Of a stretch of 19,514 bases of DNA, positions 6,315-13,385 are shown one piece after another; position 1 is the first letter of the stretch; each line of letters opens with the position of its first letter. The notes under the pieces were generated by a model. The model was not told where the DNA came from. It saw only the letters and a program-made list of their open reading frames with translations, and made no database searches. The position numbers were made by a program, and so were the translations under genes. This DNA is from an uncultured Peptococcaceae bacterium. GTDB taxonomy: Bacteria; Bacillota; Peptococcia; Peptococcales; Peptococcaceae. Where the stretch lies: the NCBI GenBank assembly GCA_937922955.1, contig CALAKO010000117.1:1-19514 (forward strand), given 5' to 3'.

Positions 6315-7326
6315 CCTGGCTCACCTCCTCAACGGCAATGCCGCGATCCTTCAAATAACGCGATACGCGTTCTGATTCCATGACATCGCTCACTTGGATG
6401 ACCATATCGCCATAGGTGTCACCTTCAATAGAGCGCAAATTTGCATGAATAATGTTCACTGGAATACGCAAATCCAAAATCATTTGGCCGATAATTGGTT
6501 CCAACGCATGACTGCCATTGTAAACCACACGCAAGAAACGGCCTTCACCTGGACGATAGGTAACAGGATCTTCGTCCTCACGATAAACGAGCTGACGCGT
6601 CGCATCGGTTTTTGGATGCGTGAAGATATCTTGAACAGTGCCAATCTCAACAATGCGATGGTTTGCAATAACGGCTACGCGCTGACACACTTCTTCAACA
6701 ACGCTCATTTCATGGGTAATGATGACCACCGTAATACCCATCTCTTTGTTGAGCTTGCGCAGCAGCTGCAGAATAGAAGCGGTTGTCTGCGGATCCAGTG
6801 CCGATGTGGCTTCGTCGCATAAAAGCACCTTTGGATTCGTAGCCAAGGCACGTGCAATCGCCACACGCTGTTTCTGACCGCCAGAAAGCTGTACTGGATA
6901 AGCATTGGCACGTTCGGCCAAGCCAACAATTTCCAACAGCTCTTTGGCTCGCGCTTCAGCTTCGTCTTTTTTAACGCCGGCAATTTCCAATGGGAAACAA
7001 ACATTTTCCAGTGCAGTGCGCTGCATGAGCAAGTTGAACTGCTGGAAGATCATGCCCATTTGCTGGCGCACCTGACGCAAATCTTTATTGGATAAGGTCC
7101 CTAAATCTTGACCGTCAAAAACAACACTCCCGGACGTTGGCTTTTCAAGAAAGTTGATGCAACGCACCAGGGTACTTTTGCCGGCACCAGACAGACCGAT
7201 AATCCCAAAAAATTCGCCTTCTTTGATGCCCAGATTGATGCCTTCAAGAGCAATCACATCTCGGCCTTTGATTTTAAAGACTTTATGTAGATCTCGAATT
7301 TGAATGAGGTCTTTCGCCTCTTGCAT
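6307..7326 (-). CDS. metN: Methionine ABC transporter ATP-binding protein
   Basis: 339 residues. ABC domain with Walker A GLSGAGKST (44-52), Q-loop in MIFQQFN, signature LSGGQ (147-151), Walker B VLLCDEATS (167-175) and switch His205 in ITHE. The C-terminal ~80 residues form the NIL domain, which in E. coli MetN binds methionine and inhibits transport when the cell is replete. The start chosen is the ATG 17 bases after the metA stop, with GAGG 6 bases upstream; the longer frame would run back into metA without support. Overlaps metI. Confidence 0.96.
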   Translation of the reverse strand: MQEAKDLIQIRDLHKVFKIKGRDVIALEGINLGIKEGEFFGIIGLSGAGKSTLVRCINFLEKPTSGSVVFDGQDLGTLSNKDLRQVRQQMGMIFQQFNLLMQRTALENVCFPLEIAGVKKDEAEARAKELLEIVGLAERANAYPVQLSGGQKQRVAIARALATNPKVLLCDEATSALDPQTTASILQLLRKLNKEMGITVVIITHEMSVVEEVCQRVAVIANHRIVEIGTVQDIFTHPKTDATRQLVYREDEDPVTYRPGEGRFLRVVYNGSHALEPIIGQMILDLRIPVNIIHANLRSIEGDTYGDMVIQVSDVMESERVSRYLKDRGIAVEEVSQDA

Positions 7327-7343
7327 AGATGTCCTCTCCTCTT

Positions 7344-8279
7344 TCAATGTCGTGGTTTGCGCGGAGTCAGTTCGCGCAAATCGTATGGTGTTCCCGGATA
7401 AACGATATGGTTCATCCAATTTGAGAACAACAAGTTCGCATGTCCCCTCCAGCGTACAATCGGCGCCAGATTTGGATCATCTCCCGGAAAATAATTATGT
7501 GGAAACGGCACATTGTCGAGCCCTTTTTTAACGTCTCGCTCGTACTCTTCTGCTAAAGTCAATGGATCGTATTCAATATGACCAGAAGAAAAATAATGTC
7601 GTTGATCGATGGTGGTAGTCAAAAGAGGTCCAGCCTCATCACTTTGAACGAGCACCTTCAAATCTGGACAAGCCACAATATCTGCTGCGCGATTCTCGGT
7701 ATGGCGAGAATGCGGGCAATAAAACACATCGTCAAACCCCTGCGTAATGTCACGATTACGGATCAATCGATGTGGAAAAACACCAAAGAGTTTTTCATCC
7801 AGGATGTGCTTTGGAATTCCATAGTAATAGTAGAACGCCGCCTGACTGGCCCAGCAAATAAAGAAGGTTGAGTACACATTTGTATTGCAAAATTCAAACA
7901 CTTCACATAGCTCATCCCAGTAATCCACCTGTTCAAAGTCGAGCATTTCAACAGGAGCACCGGTGATAATGAAACCATCATAACGACGATCTTTCACATC
8001 ACTGAATGGATGATAAAACTTGAGCAAATGATCTTGCGGTGTATTCTTGCTTGTATGGTTGGTAGGCATAATCAAATCGATGTCTACTTGCAGCGGAGTG
8101 TTCCCAATCAAACGAAGAAACTGGGTCTCCGTGGCAATTTTCTTTGGCATGAGATTAAACAGCCCAATGTGCAGCGGACGGATGTCCTGCGTTCTCGCGC
8201 GTTCCTCATGCATGACAGGAATGAATTCCTGCTTGAGGGTCTCGGTTGCCGGAAGATCCTTAGGTATGATAACAGGCAT
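7344..8279 (-). CDS. metA: Homoserine O-acetyltransferase (MetA family)
   Basis: 311 residues, full length for MetA-type homoserine acyltransferases, which activate homoserine in methionine synthesis. Catalytic Cys142 is in FICWASQAA; the His/Glu pair is H234/E236 in SSGHIEYD. Residue 111 is Glu (TGAPVEML). Family work on Bacillus cereus MetA showed that Glu111 gives acetyl-CoA specificity while Gly111, as in E. coli, gives succinyl-CoA, so this should be an acetyltransferase despite the usual succinyltransferase annotation. GGAGG lies 6 bases before the ATG. It is second in the operon, after metY, the enzyme that consumes O-acetylhomoserine. Confidence 0.96.
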   Translation of the reverse strand: MPVIIPKDLPATETLKQEFIPVMHEERARTQDIRPLHIGLFNLMPKKIATETQFLRLIGNTPLQVDIDLIMPTNHTSKNTPQDHLLKFYHPFSDVKDRRYDGFIITGAPVEMLDFEQVDYWDELCEVFEFCNTNVYSTFFICWASQAAFYYYYGIPKHILDEKLFGVFPHRLIRNRDITQGFDDVFYCPHSRHTENRAADIVACPDLKVLVQSDEAGPLLTTTIDQRHYFSSGHIEYDPLTLAEEYERDVKKGLDNVPFPHNYFPGDDPNLAPIVRWRGHANLLFSNWMNHIVYPGTPYDLRELTPRKPRH

Positions 8280-8304
8280 GTGTGCCCTCCTTTGTTTTTA
8301 CGAA

Positions 8305-8350
8305 AAGACAACGAGGGGCTGTCAATAATGACAACCCTTGTTCGTCGAAA
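8305..8350 (-). other. Intercistronic RNA hairpin between metY and metA
   Basis: Minus strand GGGTTGTCA-TTAT-TGACAGCCC, nine pairs with one G-U, extendable outward with mismatches (GACGAA.../...TTGTC). No U-run follows directly, so it is more likely a stability or processing element than a terminator. Confidence 0.5.
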
Positions 8351-8359
8351 AAGCAGAAA

Positions 8360-9649
8360 TTAGAGCTGTGCCAGAGCCTGTTCAAGGTCAGCAATGATGT
8401 CGTTGATGTCTTCAATACCAACACTGAAACGAATCAGATTTGGACGTACACCAGCCTTTACCAGCGCTTCGTCATCAAGCTGACGGTGAGTAGTGCTTGC
8501 TGGATGGAGCATATGGCTGCGCAAATCACCAACGTGGGTCACCAACGTGGTCAGCTTCACGCTGTCGATGACTTTCTTAGCAGCAGCACTGCCGCCCTTA
8601 GGGCCGAAAGCAACAACGCCAGAGCAGCCTTTTGGCAGGTATTTTTGAGCGAGTTCATAGTTTGGATCGCTCTTCAAGCCTGGATAGCTGACCCATTCCA
8701 CCTTATCATGAGCAGCCAGGTATTCCGCAACAGCCAACGCATTTTCACTGTGACGCTGCATGCGTACAGCCAAGGTTTCACATCCAAGGTTAATAAGGAA
8801 CGCATTGAATGGAGACATGGTTGCACCAATATCACGCAGCAAACCAGCGCGTGCTTTAGCGATGTATGCTGCATTGCCAAATGCTTCTGTATAAACAAGG
8901 CCATGATAATCTGGATCTGGAGTGGTCAATTCTGGATATTTGCCGTTATCCCAGTTAAAGTTCCCACCATCAACCACTACGCCGCCGACACAGGTGGCAT
9001 GGCCATCGAGGTACTTGGTCGCAGAGTGAACAACAATGTTGGCACCGTGTTCAATTGGACGGCAGAGATATGGGGTTGGGAAGGTGTTGTCAACGATCAG
9101 TGGCACATCTGCCCATTTTGCCAGGGTGCTCATCTTATCCAAATCGAGCACGTCGAGAGCTGGATTGCCAAGCATTTCACTGAAGATGCAGCGAGTTTCT
9201 GGACGAATGTAGGTCTTCATTTCTTCCAAAGACAACGTTGGTTCAATGAAGGTCACTTCAATGCCCATACGTGGCAGCACACTGCCAAGCAAGGTGTGAG
9301 TCCCGCCGTAGAGATTGCTCAATGCCAACACATGCTGACCAGCACGGGTAATGTTGATGATGGAAAAAAGCGTAGCAGCCTGACCTGAGGAAGTCGTCAG
9401 GGCACCAACGCCGCCTTCCATGAGGGCAATCTTTTCTTCCAACCAGGAAAGGGACGGATTGCCAAGACGGGTGTACATTGGAGTGCCCACCTTCAGGTCG
9501 AAAACATCTGCCAAGTCATCCGCCTTATCGTATTTGAAAGTGGTAGACTGCACAATTGGCATGGTGCGGCATTCTGCATTACCAGGAATGTACCCACCCT
9601 GAATGCACTGAGTAGCTACAGAAGTGTTTTTCAATTCTTCATTGTTCAT
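8360..9649 (-). CDS. metY: O-acetylhomoserine sulfhydrylase
   Basis: 429 residues, Cys/Met-metabolism PLP enzyme family, with the long form typical of MetY. It makes homocysteine from O-acetylhomoserine and sulfide. PLP lysine K212 lies in VVHSATKYLDGHATCVGG; the phosphate-site block is TSSGQAA (86-92), the PLP-ring aspartate is D187 in LIVDNTF, and SVGIEDINDI at the C-terminus is a family hallmark. AAGGAA precedes the ATG. It is the first gene of the S-box-controlled operon. Confidence 0.97.
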   Translation of the reverse strand: MNNEELKNTSVATQCIQGGYIPGNAECRTMPIVQSTTFKYDKADDLADVFDLKVGTPMYTRLGNPSLSWLEEKIALMEGGVGALTTSSGQAATLFSIINITRAGQHVLALSNLYGGTHTLLGSVLPRMGIEVTFIEPTLSLEEMKTYIRPETRCIFSEMLGNPALDVLDLDKMSTLAKWADVPLIVDNTFPTPYLCRPIEHGANIVVHSATKYLDGHATCVGGVVVDGGNFNWDNGKYPELTTPDPDYHGLVYTEAFGNAAYIAKARAGLLRDIGATMSPFNAFLINLGCETLAVRMQRHSENALAVAEYLAAHDKVEWVSYPGLKSDPNYELAQKYLPKGCSGVVAFGPKGGSAAAKKVIDSVKLTTLVTHVGDLRSHMLHPASTTHRQLDDEALVKAGVRPNLIRFSVGIEDINDIIADLEQALAQL

Positions 9650-9692
9650 AAGATATTCCTTCTTTCTATACTAAAAACTGGTAATTTATGCA

Positions 9693-9727
9693 TAAAACAA
9701 AATCACCATTCCCGGCAGGAAATGGTG
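9693..9727 (-). terminator. S-box expression-platform terminator of the met operon
   Basis: Minus strand CACCATTTCC-TGCC-GGGAATGGTG, one G-U, then ATTTTGTTTT, placed 12 bases after the SAM aptamer. SAM binding should favour this hairpin and stop transcription before metY. Confidence 0.9.
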
Positions 9728-9739
9728 TACGATATCGAT

Positions 9740-9839
9740 CACTTATCTGCCAGACGTCGTCTGCTGGATTTAGCACATTACCTTTCAGGCTGTTGCCGGG
9801 CTTCACTGGGCCAGTTCCCTCCGCCACTCTTGATAAATG
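9740..9839 (-). ncRNA. SAM-I (S-box) riboswitch controlling metY-metA-metN-metI-metQ
   Basis: P1 helix CATTTATC/GATAAGTG closes the aptamer. Conserved S-box blocks follow in order: AGAG, GGAGGGAACTGGCCC, GAAGCCCGGCAAC, GGTAATGTGCTAAATCC, then the hairpin CAGAC-GAC-GTCTG. These match the SAM-I core that senses S-adenosylmethionine. The terminator follows and metY begins 43 bases after that. Confidence 0.96.
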
Positions 9840-9856
9840 TTATTCTGTTTAGAAGC

Positions 9857-9885
9857 ATTATAGATAATATTTCAACGAATGTAAA
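9857..9885 (-). promoter_or_regulatory. Promoter of the met operon
   Basis: Minus strand TTTACA, 17-base spacer, TATAAT (-10 at 9857-9862, -35 at 9880-9885), just upstream of the riboswitch. Confidence 0.88.
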
Positions 9886-9924
9886 GGGGCTTTCGCCGAA
9901 AAACGAATAAGTGGAACTTATTTA

Positions 9925-9949
9925 TAAAAACGCTTCATAATGAAACGCC
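9925..9949 (-). terminator. Terminator after the second metQ
   Basis: Minus strand CGTTTCA-TTA-TGAAGCG followed by TTTTTATAAAT, about 60 bases after the stop. It separates the orphan metQ unit from the met operon promoter. Confidence 0.75.
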
Positions 9950-10009
9950 CATTTCGTTGTTCATCCATTCAATTACAGGCTATGCCCCTGACAAAAGAAC
10001 CGTTAACGA

Positions 10010-10858
10010 TTACACCGGTAGTACGGCACCATTAAAGCTGTCTTTGATGTATTGTTTGGTATCCTCCGACGTCAAAATCTTCACGATGGTTTTCGTTTTT
10101 TCCGTGTTCTCCTCGCCGCCGCGTACCGCAATCACATTCGCGTAGGTCTGCGCCGTTAGACTATCCGCGCTTTCAACAAGCAGCGCATCGTTCAAATTGA
10201 GTCCAGCATCCAGCGCAAAATTACCGTTTACAATGGCAAGATCCGTGTCCTCCACCGCACGCGGAATCTGCGCTGCGTCCATTTCAACGAATTTCAAATT
10301 GTGTGGATTATCCTCAACGTCCATAACAGTGGCTTTTATATCCACGCCATCTTTCAATTTAATAAAGCCATTCTCCTGTAACAGCAGCAGCGCCCGAGCT
10401 TCGTTGGTGGTATCGTTTGGTACTGCTACAGTAGCACCGTCCGGAATATTGTCGAGATTACTCAACTTCTTGGAGAAAATCGCCATTGGAATGTAAAGGT
10501 TGGCTCCTACGCTGACGATATTGGACCCATTTTCTTCATTGAAATTATCGAGATATGGCTGATGCTGAAAATAATTGGCATCCAAATCCCCGGCTTCCAG
10601 CGCTTTATTCGGCTGCACATAATCCGTAAATTCAACAACCTTAAGCTCATACCCTTCCGCCGCAAACTCGTCGGTAAGATGATGCAGCACATCGGCGTGC
10701 GGTGTCACCGACGCACCGATCGTGATCACCTTGTCCGAATCAGAAGCACCGCTGTCCGCAGCGCTCCCTGTGCTGTTGTCCTTACTGCCACAGCCTGCGA
10801 ACAATCCTGCGGCAAGAGTGACTGCCAATGTGGCAGCGATCCATTTTTTTGCGTTCAT
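10010..10858 (-). CDS. Second MetQ-type substrate-binding lipoprotein, without its own MetNI
   Basis: 282 residues. Signal peptide MNAKKWIAATLAVTLAAG, lipobox FAGC, Ser/Gly linker, then an NlpA/MetQ domain very close to the first MetQ (roughly two thirds identical by eye; identical across TNEARALLLLQENG and FTDYVQPN). The binding-region block HYEPMGIFS of the first copy reads LYIPMAIFS here. It has no Ala/Ser tail after AVLPV. GGAG lies 7 bases before the chosen ATG; as in the first metQ a second in-frame ATG lies 6 bases upstream. It is alone in a unit with its own S-box, so it belongs to the methionine regulon and probably feeds the same MetNI with a different ligand or affinity; that is inference. 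Confidence 0.94.
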   Translation of the reverse strand: MNAKKWIAATLAVTLAAGLFAGCGSKDNSTGSAADSGASDSDKVITIGASVTPHADVLHHLTDEFAAEGYELKVVEFTDYVQPNKALEAGDLDANYFQHQPYLDNFNEENGSNIVSVGANLYIPMAIFSKKLSNLDNIPDGATVAVPNDTTNEARALLLLQENGFIKLKDGVDIKATVMDVEDNPHNLKFVEMDAAQIPRAVEDTDLAIVNGNFALDAGLNLNDALLVESADSLTAQTYANVIAVRGGEENTEKTKTIVKILTSEDTKQYIKDSFNGAVLPV

Positions 10859-10940
10859 AAACATTCTCCTGTTCTATATGATATTTGTCGTGAACGGCCT
10901 CCGCCGTCCCAACAGGCAACAAAACAACAACACCAAGGCA

Positions 10941-10975
10941 CAAAAAATGCACCATTTCCGGCAGGAAATGGTGCA
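10941..10975 (-). terminator. S-box expression-platform terminator of the second metQ
   Basis: Minus strand perfect 12-pair stem TGCACCATTTCC-TGCC-GGAAATGGTGCA followed by TTTTTTG. Stem and tetraloop are nearly the same as in the met operon leader. Confidence 0.94.
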
Positions 10976-10985
10976 CACGATCGAT

Positions 10986-11086
10986 CATTTATCTGCCAGA
11001 CTATGTCTGCTGGATTTAGCACATTACCCTTTCAGGCTGTTGCCGGGCTTCATTGGGCCAGTTCCCTCCGCCGCTCTTGATAAATG
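10986..11086 (-). ncRNA. SAM-I (S-box) riboswitch controlling the second metQ
   Basis: P1 CATTTATC/GATAAATG; core blocks GGAGGGAACTGGCCC, GAAGCCCGGCAAC and GGTAATGTGCTAAATCC identical to the other S-box; hairpin CAGAC-ATA-GTCTG differs only in the loop. A second, near-identical copy 1.2 kb from the first points to local duplication of leader and metQ. Confidence 0.96.
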
Positions 11087-11102
11087 TTATTTTGTTAGAC
11101 GC

Positions 11103-11131
11103 ATTATACATAGTATTCCTATGGAAGTAAA
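11103..11131 (-). promoter_or_regulatory. Promoter of the second metQ unit
   Basis: Minus strand TTTACT, 17-base spacer, TATAAT (-10 at 11103-11108, -35 at 11126-11131), matching the layout of the met operon promoter. Confidence 0.85.
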
Positions 11132-11273
11132 GGGGTATTGAGGCGATTATTAAATAAATTCCATTTATCCAATGTATAATGTTGTCTCGAACCGCTACCA
11201 ATTAAAATATCCCGATGTTTTTGCTTTTCTGGAGAAATCAAGATGGCAAATAGTATAACATGTAAAACTATGC

Positions 11274-11279
11274 TACACT
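11274..11279 (+). promoter_or_regulatory. Candidate extended -10 of the Crp-like gene
   Basis: TGCTACACT without a clear -35; the resulting leader would be very short (~13 bases). TATAAC at 11254-11259 and TATAAT at 11175-11180 are alternatives. The A/T dyad ATAAAT-TCC-ATTTAT lies at 11154-11168 between this gene and the divergent metQ promoter. Confidence 0.3.
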
Positions 11280-11298
11280 ATCCAAAGAGGTGACCCCC

Positions 11299-11886
11299 AT
11301 GATAAACAATAACCATTCTACTACATTTCCAGAAATCGTTGAGACCTTTGAACACCAGCATCCAGAAATTTTTTACGACATCGCCGTCCCTAAAAAAACC
11401 GTACTCTTACAGCAAGGGAAAATCGCCGATCGCATCTATATTATCCGTGACGGTGCGTTGCGACTGTGGCACAGCACCTCTGACGGTCGCGACATCACCC
11501 TTCAATTTTTTCTCAGCGGACAAATCGTCTCCTCTTTCGAAAGTTTTTATCTGAATGTACCCAGCAATTTTTCTCTGGAAACCCTCAGCGACTGCACCCT
11601 TTCCTATGCAGCGCGCGAAGACATCCTGCCACTATTGACAAACGACGATTACTATCAGCACTTTCTCACTGATTATACCTGCCATCGCCTGATCGTTTAC
11701 ATTAATCTTTTTCTCTCACGCATTGAATATTCACCAGAGGATCGTTACCTCCAGCTTCTGCATGAACGACCAGAACTGCTCGAGCAGATCCCTCACCATT
11801 ACATCGCCAGTTACCTCGGCATCTCCGCCACCTCCTTGAGCCGTATTCGTCGGCGCATCGCTGAAGAGCACAACGAAAAAATTTGA
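11299..11886 (+). CDS. Crp/Fnr-family transcriptional regulator
   Basis: 195 residues. N-terminal cyclic-nucleotide-binding-like beta barrel (~25-115; GKIADRIYIIRDGALRLW), a long dimer helix, then a C-terminal winged HTH (~155-190; HHYIASYLGISATSLSRIRRR), the normal layout of a cytoplasmic Crp/Fnr dimer. It lacks the cysteine cluster of FNR iron-sulfur sensors (one Cys), and the sugar-phosphate-binding motif of CRP is not evident, so the effector is unknown. The ATG has AGAGG 8 bases upstream; the GTG at 11290 lies inside that site. It is divergent from the S-box metQ unit and upstream of a small haem-type membrane protein gene, its most likely local targets. Confidence 0.9.
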   Translation: MINNNHSTTFPEIVETFEHQHPEIFYDIAVPKKTVLLQQGKIADRIYIIRDGALRLWHSTSDGRDITLQFFLSGQIVSSFESFYLNVPSNFSLETLSDCTLSYAAREDILPLLTNDDYYQHFLTDYTCHRLIVYINLFLSRIEYSPEDRYLQLLHERPELLEQIPHHYIASYLGISATSLSRIRRRIAEEHNEKI

Positions 11887-11892
11887 TCACTC

Positions 11893-11906
11893 TTTACAAT
11901 TGTAAA
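11893..11906. repeat. Perfect 14-base palindrome after the Crp-like gene
   Basis: TTTACAATTGTAAA, seven bases after the stop codon and before the terminator. It is A/T rich; it may be an operator or chance. Confidence 0.4.
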
Positions 11907-11917
11907 TGCACCCGCTC

Positions 11918-11959
11918 CACGCTCCTGCTATTATTAAAAAACGCAAGGAGCGTGTTTTC
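11918..11959 (+). terminator. Terminator after the Crp-like gene
   Basis: CACGCTCCT / AGGAGCGTG, nine pairs with a 19-base loop, followed by TTTTCT. The long loop makes it less certain than the others here. Confidence 0.6.
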
Positions 11960-12074
11960 TATACCATTTCATAATTCACCTCCTAGCACCAGCCCCCCGT
12001 TACTGCATCGCTTGCTTCAAATGCATTAACGATTGTCTGACCAATGGCCTTCATCTGCGAAAGGAAGATGATTA

Positions 12075-12431
12075 ATGATTACGATTTTCGGATGGATCAG
12101 CGCCGTTTTTTTACTACTCGTTCTTGCCAAGTTTCTCGCCAAACGACTACGCATCAAGCGGCTCAATGTGTTTTTCATGAAATACCACCGTACCTTCACC
12201 CGTGCTCTCATTGCAGCTAGTACGCTTCACACTTTACTTGCACTTTTGTCGCTCAGTATTTTTTCACCACTCGTGATTATAAGCGGAATACTTGGCATGC
12301 TCACCATTATTATTGCAAGCCGCTCTCAAAAACGTCACAGCAGCAAAAAATGGCTGCGTCATCACCGATTTTTCGCAGCTTCTGCTCTTCTCCTTATCTT
12401 TTGTCACATTATTTTACATGTAAGACATTAA
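12075..12431 (+). CDS. Small four-helix membrane protein with paired histidines, possible b-type cytochrome
   Basis: 118 residues with four predicted membrane segments (~4-22, 40-60, 64-82, 99-116). Segment 2 carries H38 and H52 and segment 4 carries H97 and H111, both HX13H and both starting with HR (HRTF..., HRFF...), so the two halves look like a duplication. Cytochrome b and ferric-reductase/b561-like proteins hold two haems between two such helices; by that analogy this could be a minimal di-haem membrane protein that moves electrons across the membrane. No other domain is present. AAGGAAG precedes the ATG. It sits 188 bases downstream of the Crp/Fnr-family gene, whose terminator intervenes. 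The family is not recognised with certainty. Confidence 0.8.
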   Translation: MITIFGWISAVFLLLVLAKFLAKRLRIKRLNVFFMKYHRTFTRALIAASTLHTLLALLSLSIFSPLVIISGILGMLTIIIASRSQKRHSSKKWLRHHRFFAASALLLIFCHIILHVRH

Positions 12432-12473
12432 AACGCATCGTCCACTTCTTTGCGAAGCGGACGATGCGTTTCT
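12431..12473. terminator. Bidirectional terminator between the convergent membrane-protein and glycosyltransferase genes
   Basis: AAACGCATCGTCC / GGACGATGCGTTT, 13 pairs, with an inner CTTC/GAAG extension, then TTTCTTT on plus and GTTTTAA on minus. It is shared by two convergent genes. Confidence 0.9.
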
Positions 12474-13322
12474 TTATACTTGTATATCTGTAAACTGCGC
12501 CAGCTCGTGACGCGTCAACCGCTCATAGTGCTTATAAAGCATCCCAAAGCGATAACGATAATTTGGTTTCCACGGCTTGGCTTTCCCACAAAAATGAAGG
12601 ATGGCGGTGTTTTCCATCACCCAATCTACTGTCATGCGACCGCCACTGGTAAGATAATAGCCGCGAAAATCACGGGCATCGTAATTCCAGCGTGCATCTT
12701 CCAGAGGCAGCACCTGAGCCCCAAAAAGGCGATTAAGCAGGTCCTGATCCGGCAGTATCAGCAGATTGCCATGTTCTGCTGTGTAATCAAACAAGGTTTG
12801 CGGTTCAATCAGCTGCCGCCCTGCCGCGCAATCGATGAGCAGTACGCCAGAGTTGAAATAATCGTTTTCCACATTCAAGCGTACACGGTTGACACTCGAA
12901 ACCAGTTCCGTTTTGCCCGTGTGTGCCGCAGCCGCAAAAAGATGCCCATCAAGCTCCGTTTCCCACAGCGGGCGCAGCGGATTAATCACCAGGATATCCG
13001 GGTCCAAATAGAGCACGCGCTCAATGTGCTCCGGCAACAAGTGCGGGGCCAGCATGCGATAATACATTTCCTGTGGGTATTGCTTGGTTACAGGCGCTCC
13101 ATCAAACAGCGAAGCATCAACGGTGATCGCCGTCAGCGTCCATCCATACGCGGCGCAACGCTCTTCCAAGAGAGTTAGATCCTCGCTTGTCAATCCGCGA
13201 TGCATAAGATAAATGTCAAACTGCTCACCAGGATTGTTCAGCCGCAACGAGGTTAGAACCACCTGTAACTGCGGCAAATAGTTTTGATCCAGTGTAAATA
13301 GTAGCTTTATTGGTTCCATCAT
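12474..13322 (-). CDS. Glycosyltransferase family 8
   Basis: 282 residues, GT-A fold, retaining glycosyltransferase of CAZy family GT8 (LPS galactosyl/glucosyl-transferase and glycogenin relatives). Seen: N-terminal FTLDQNYLPQL, metal-binding D107-P-D109 in VLYLDPDIL, YFNSGVLLID (155-164), LPDQDLLNRLF (190-200) and the C-terminal ILHFCGKAKPW with H243. These residues bind Mn2+ and a UDP-sugar; donor and acceptor are unknown, probably cell-surface or secondary-wall glycans. There is no good Shine-Dalgarno before the two tandem ATGs (13322 or 13319), and an in-frame TGA 12 bases upstream limits alternatives. It begins 63 bases after ftsH with no terminator between, so probably it is its cotranscribed last gene. 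Confidence 0.93.
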   Translation of the reverse strand: MMEPIKLLFTLDQNYLPQLQVVLTSLRLNNPGEQFDIYLMHRGLTSEDLTLLEERCAAYGWTLTAITVDASLFDGAPVTKQYPQEMYYRMLAPHLLPEHIERVLYLDPDILVINPLRPLWETELDGHLFAAAAHTGKTELVSSVNRVRLNVENDYFNSGVLLIDCAAGRQLIEPQTLFDYTAEHGNLLILPDQDLLNRLFGAQVLPLEDARWNYDARDFRGYYLTSGGRMTVDWVMENTAILHFCGKAKPWKPNYRYRFGMLYKHYERLTRHELAQFTDIQV

Positions 13323-13385
13323 CCGCGGGCGTCAGTCGGCGCTGTTTCGCGTCGACCACTTCTGCCCTCTTCACTCCCCTCCAGA

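Noticed and set aside
8282..9388. 368-codon plus-strand frame opposite metY
   Set aside because: Shadow of metY; no ribosome site, and Trp/His-rich composition without a known motif.
9722..9910. Short plus-strand ORF over the S-box leader
   Set aside because: The sequence is fully explained by the riboswitch and promoter on the minus strand.
9693..11131. Repeats here as a mobile element or CRISPR-like unit
   Set aside because: The repeated segments are the two S-box leaders; there is no transposase, target duplication or regular spacer pattern.
11934..11972. 12-codon minus-strand ORF (MKWYRKHAPCVF) with a perfect AGGAGGTG, as a leader peptide with attenuator
   Set aside because: Only 4 bases separate the Shine-Dalgarno from the ATG, no promoter or downstream minus-strand gene follows, and the hairpin is explained as the plus-strand terminator.
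12450..13178. Plus-strand frame opposite the glycosyltransferase
   Set aside because: Antisense shadow; the GT8 motifs on the minus strand are complete.
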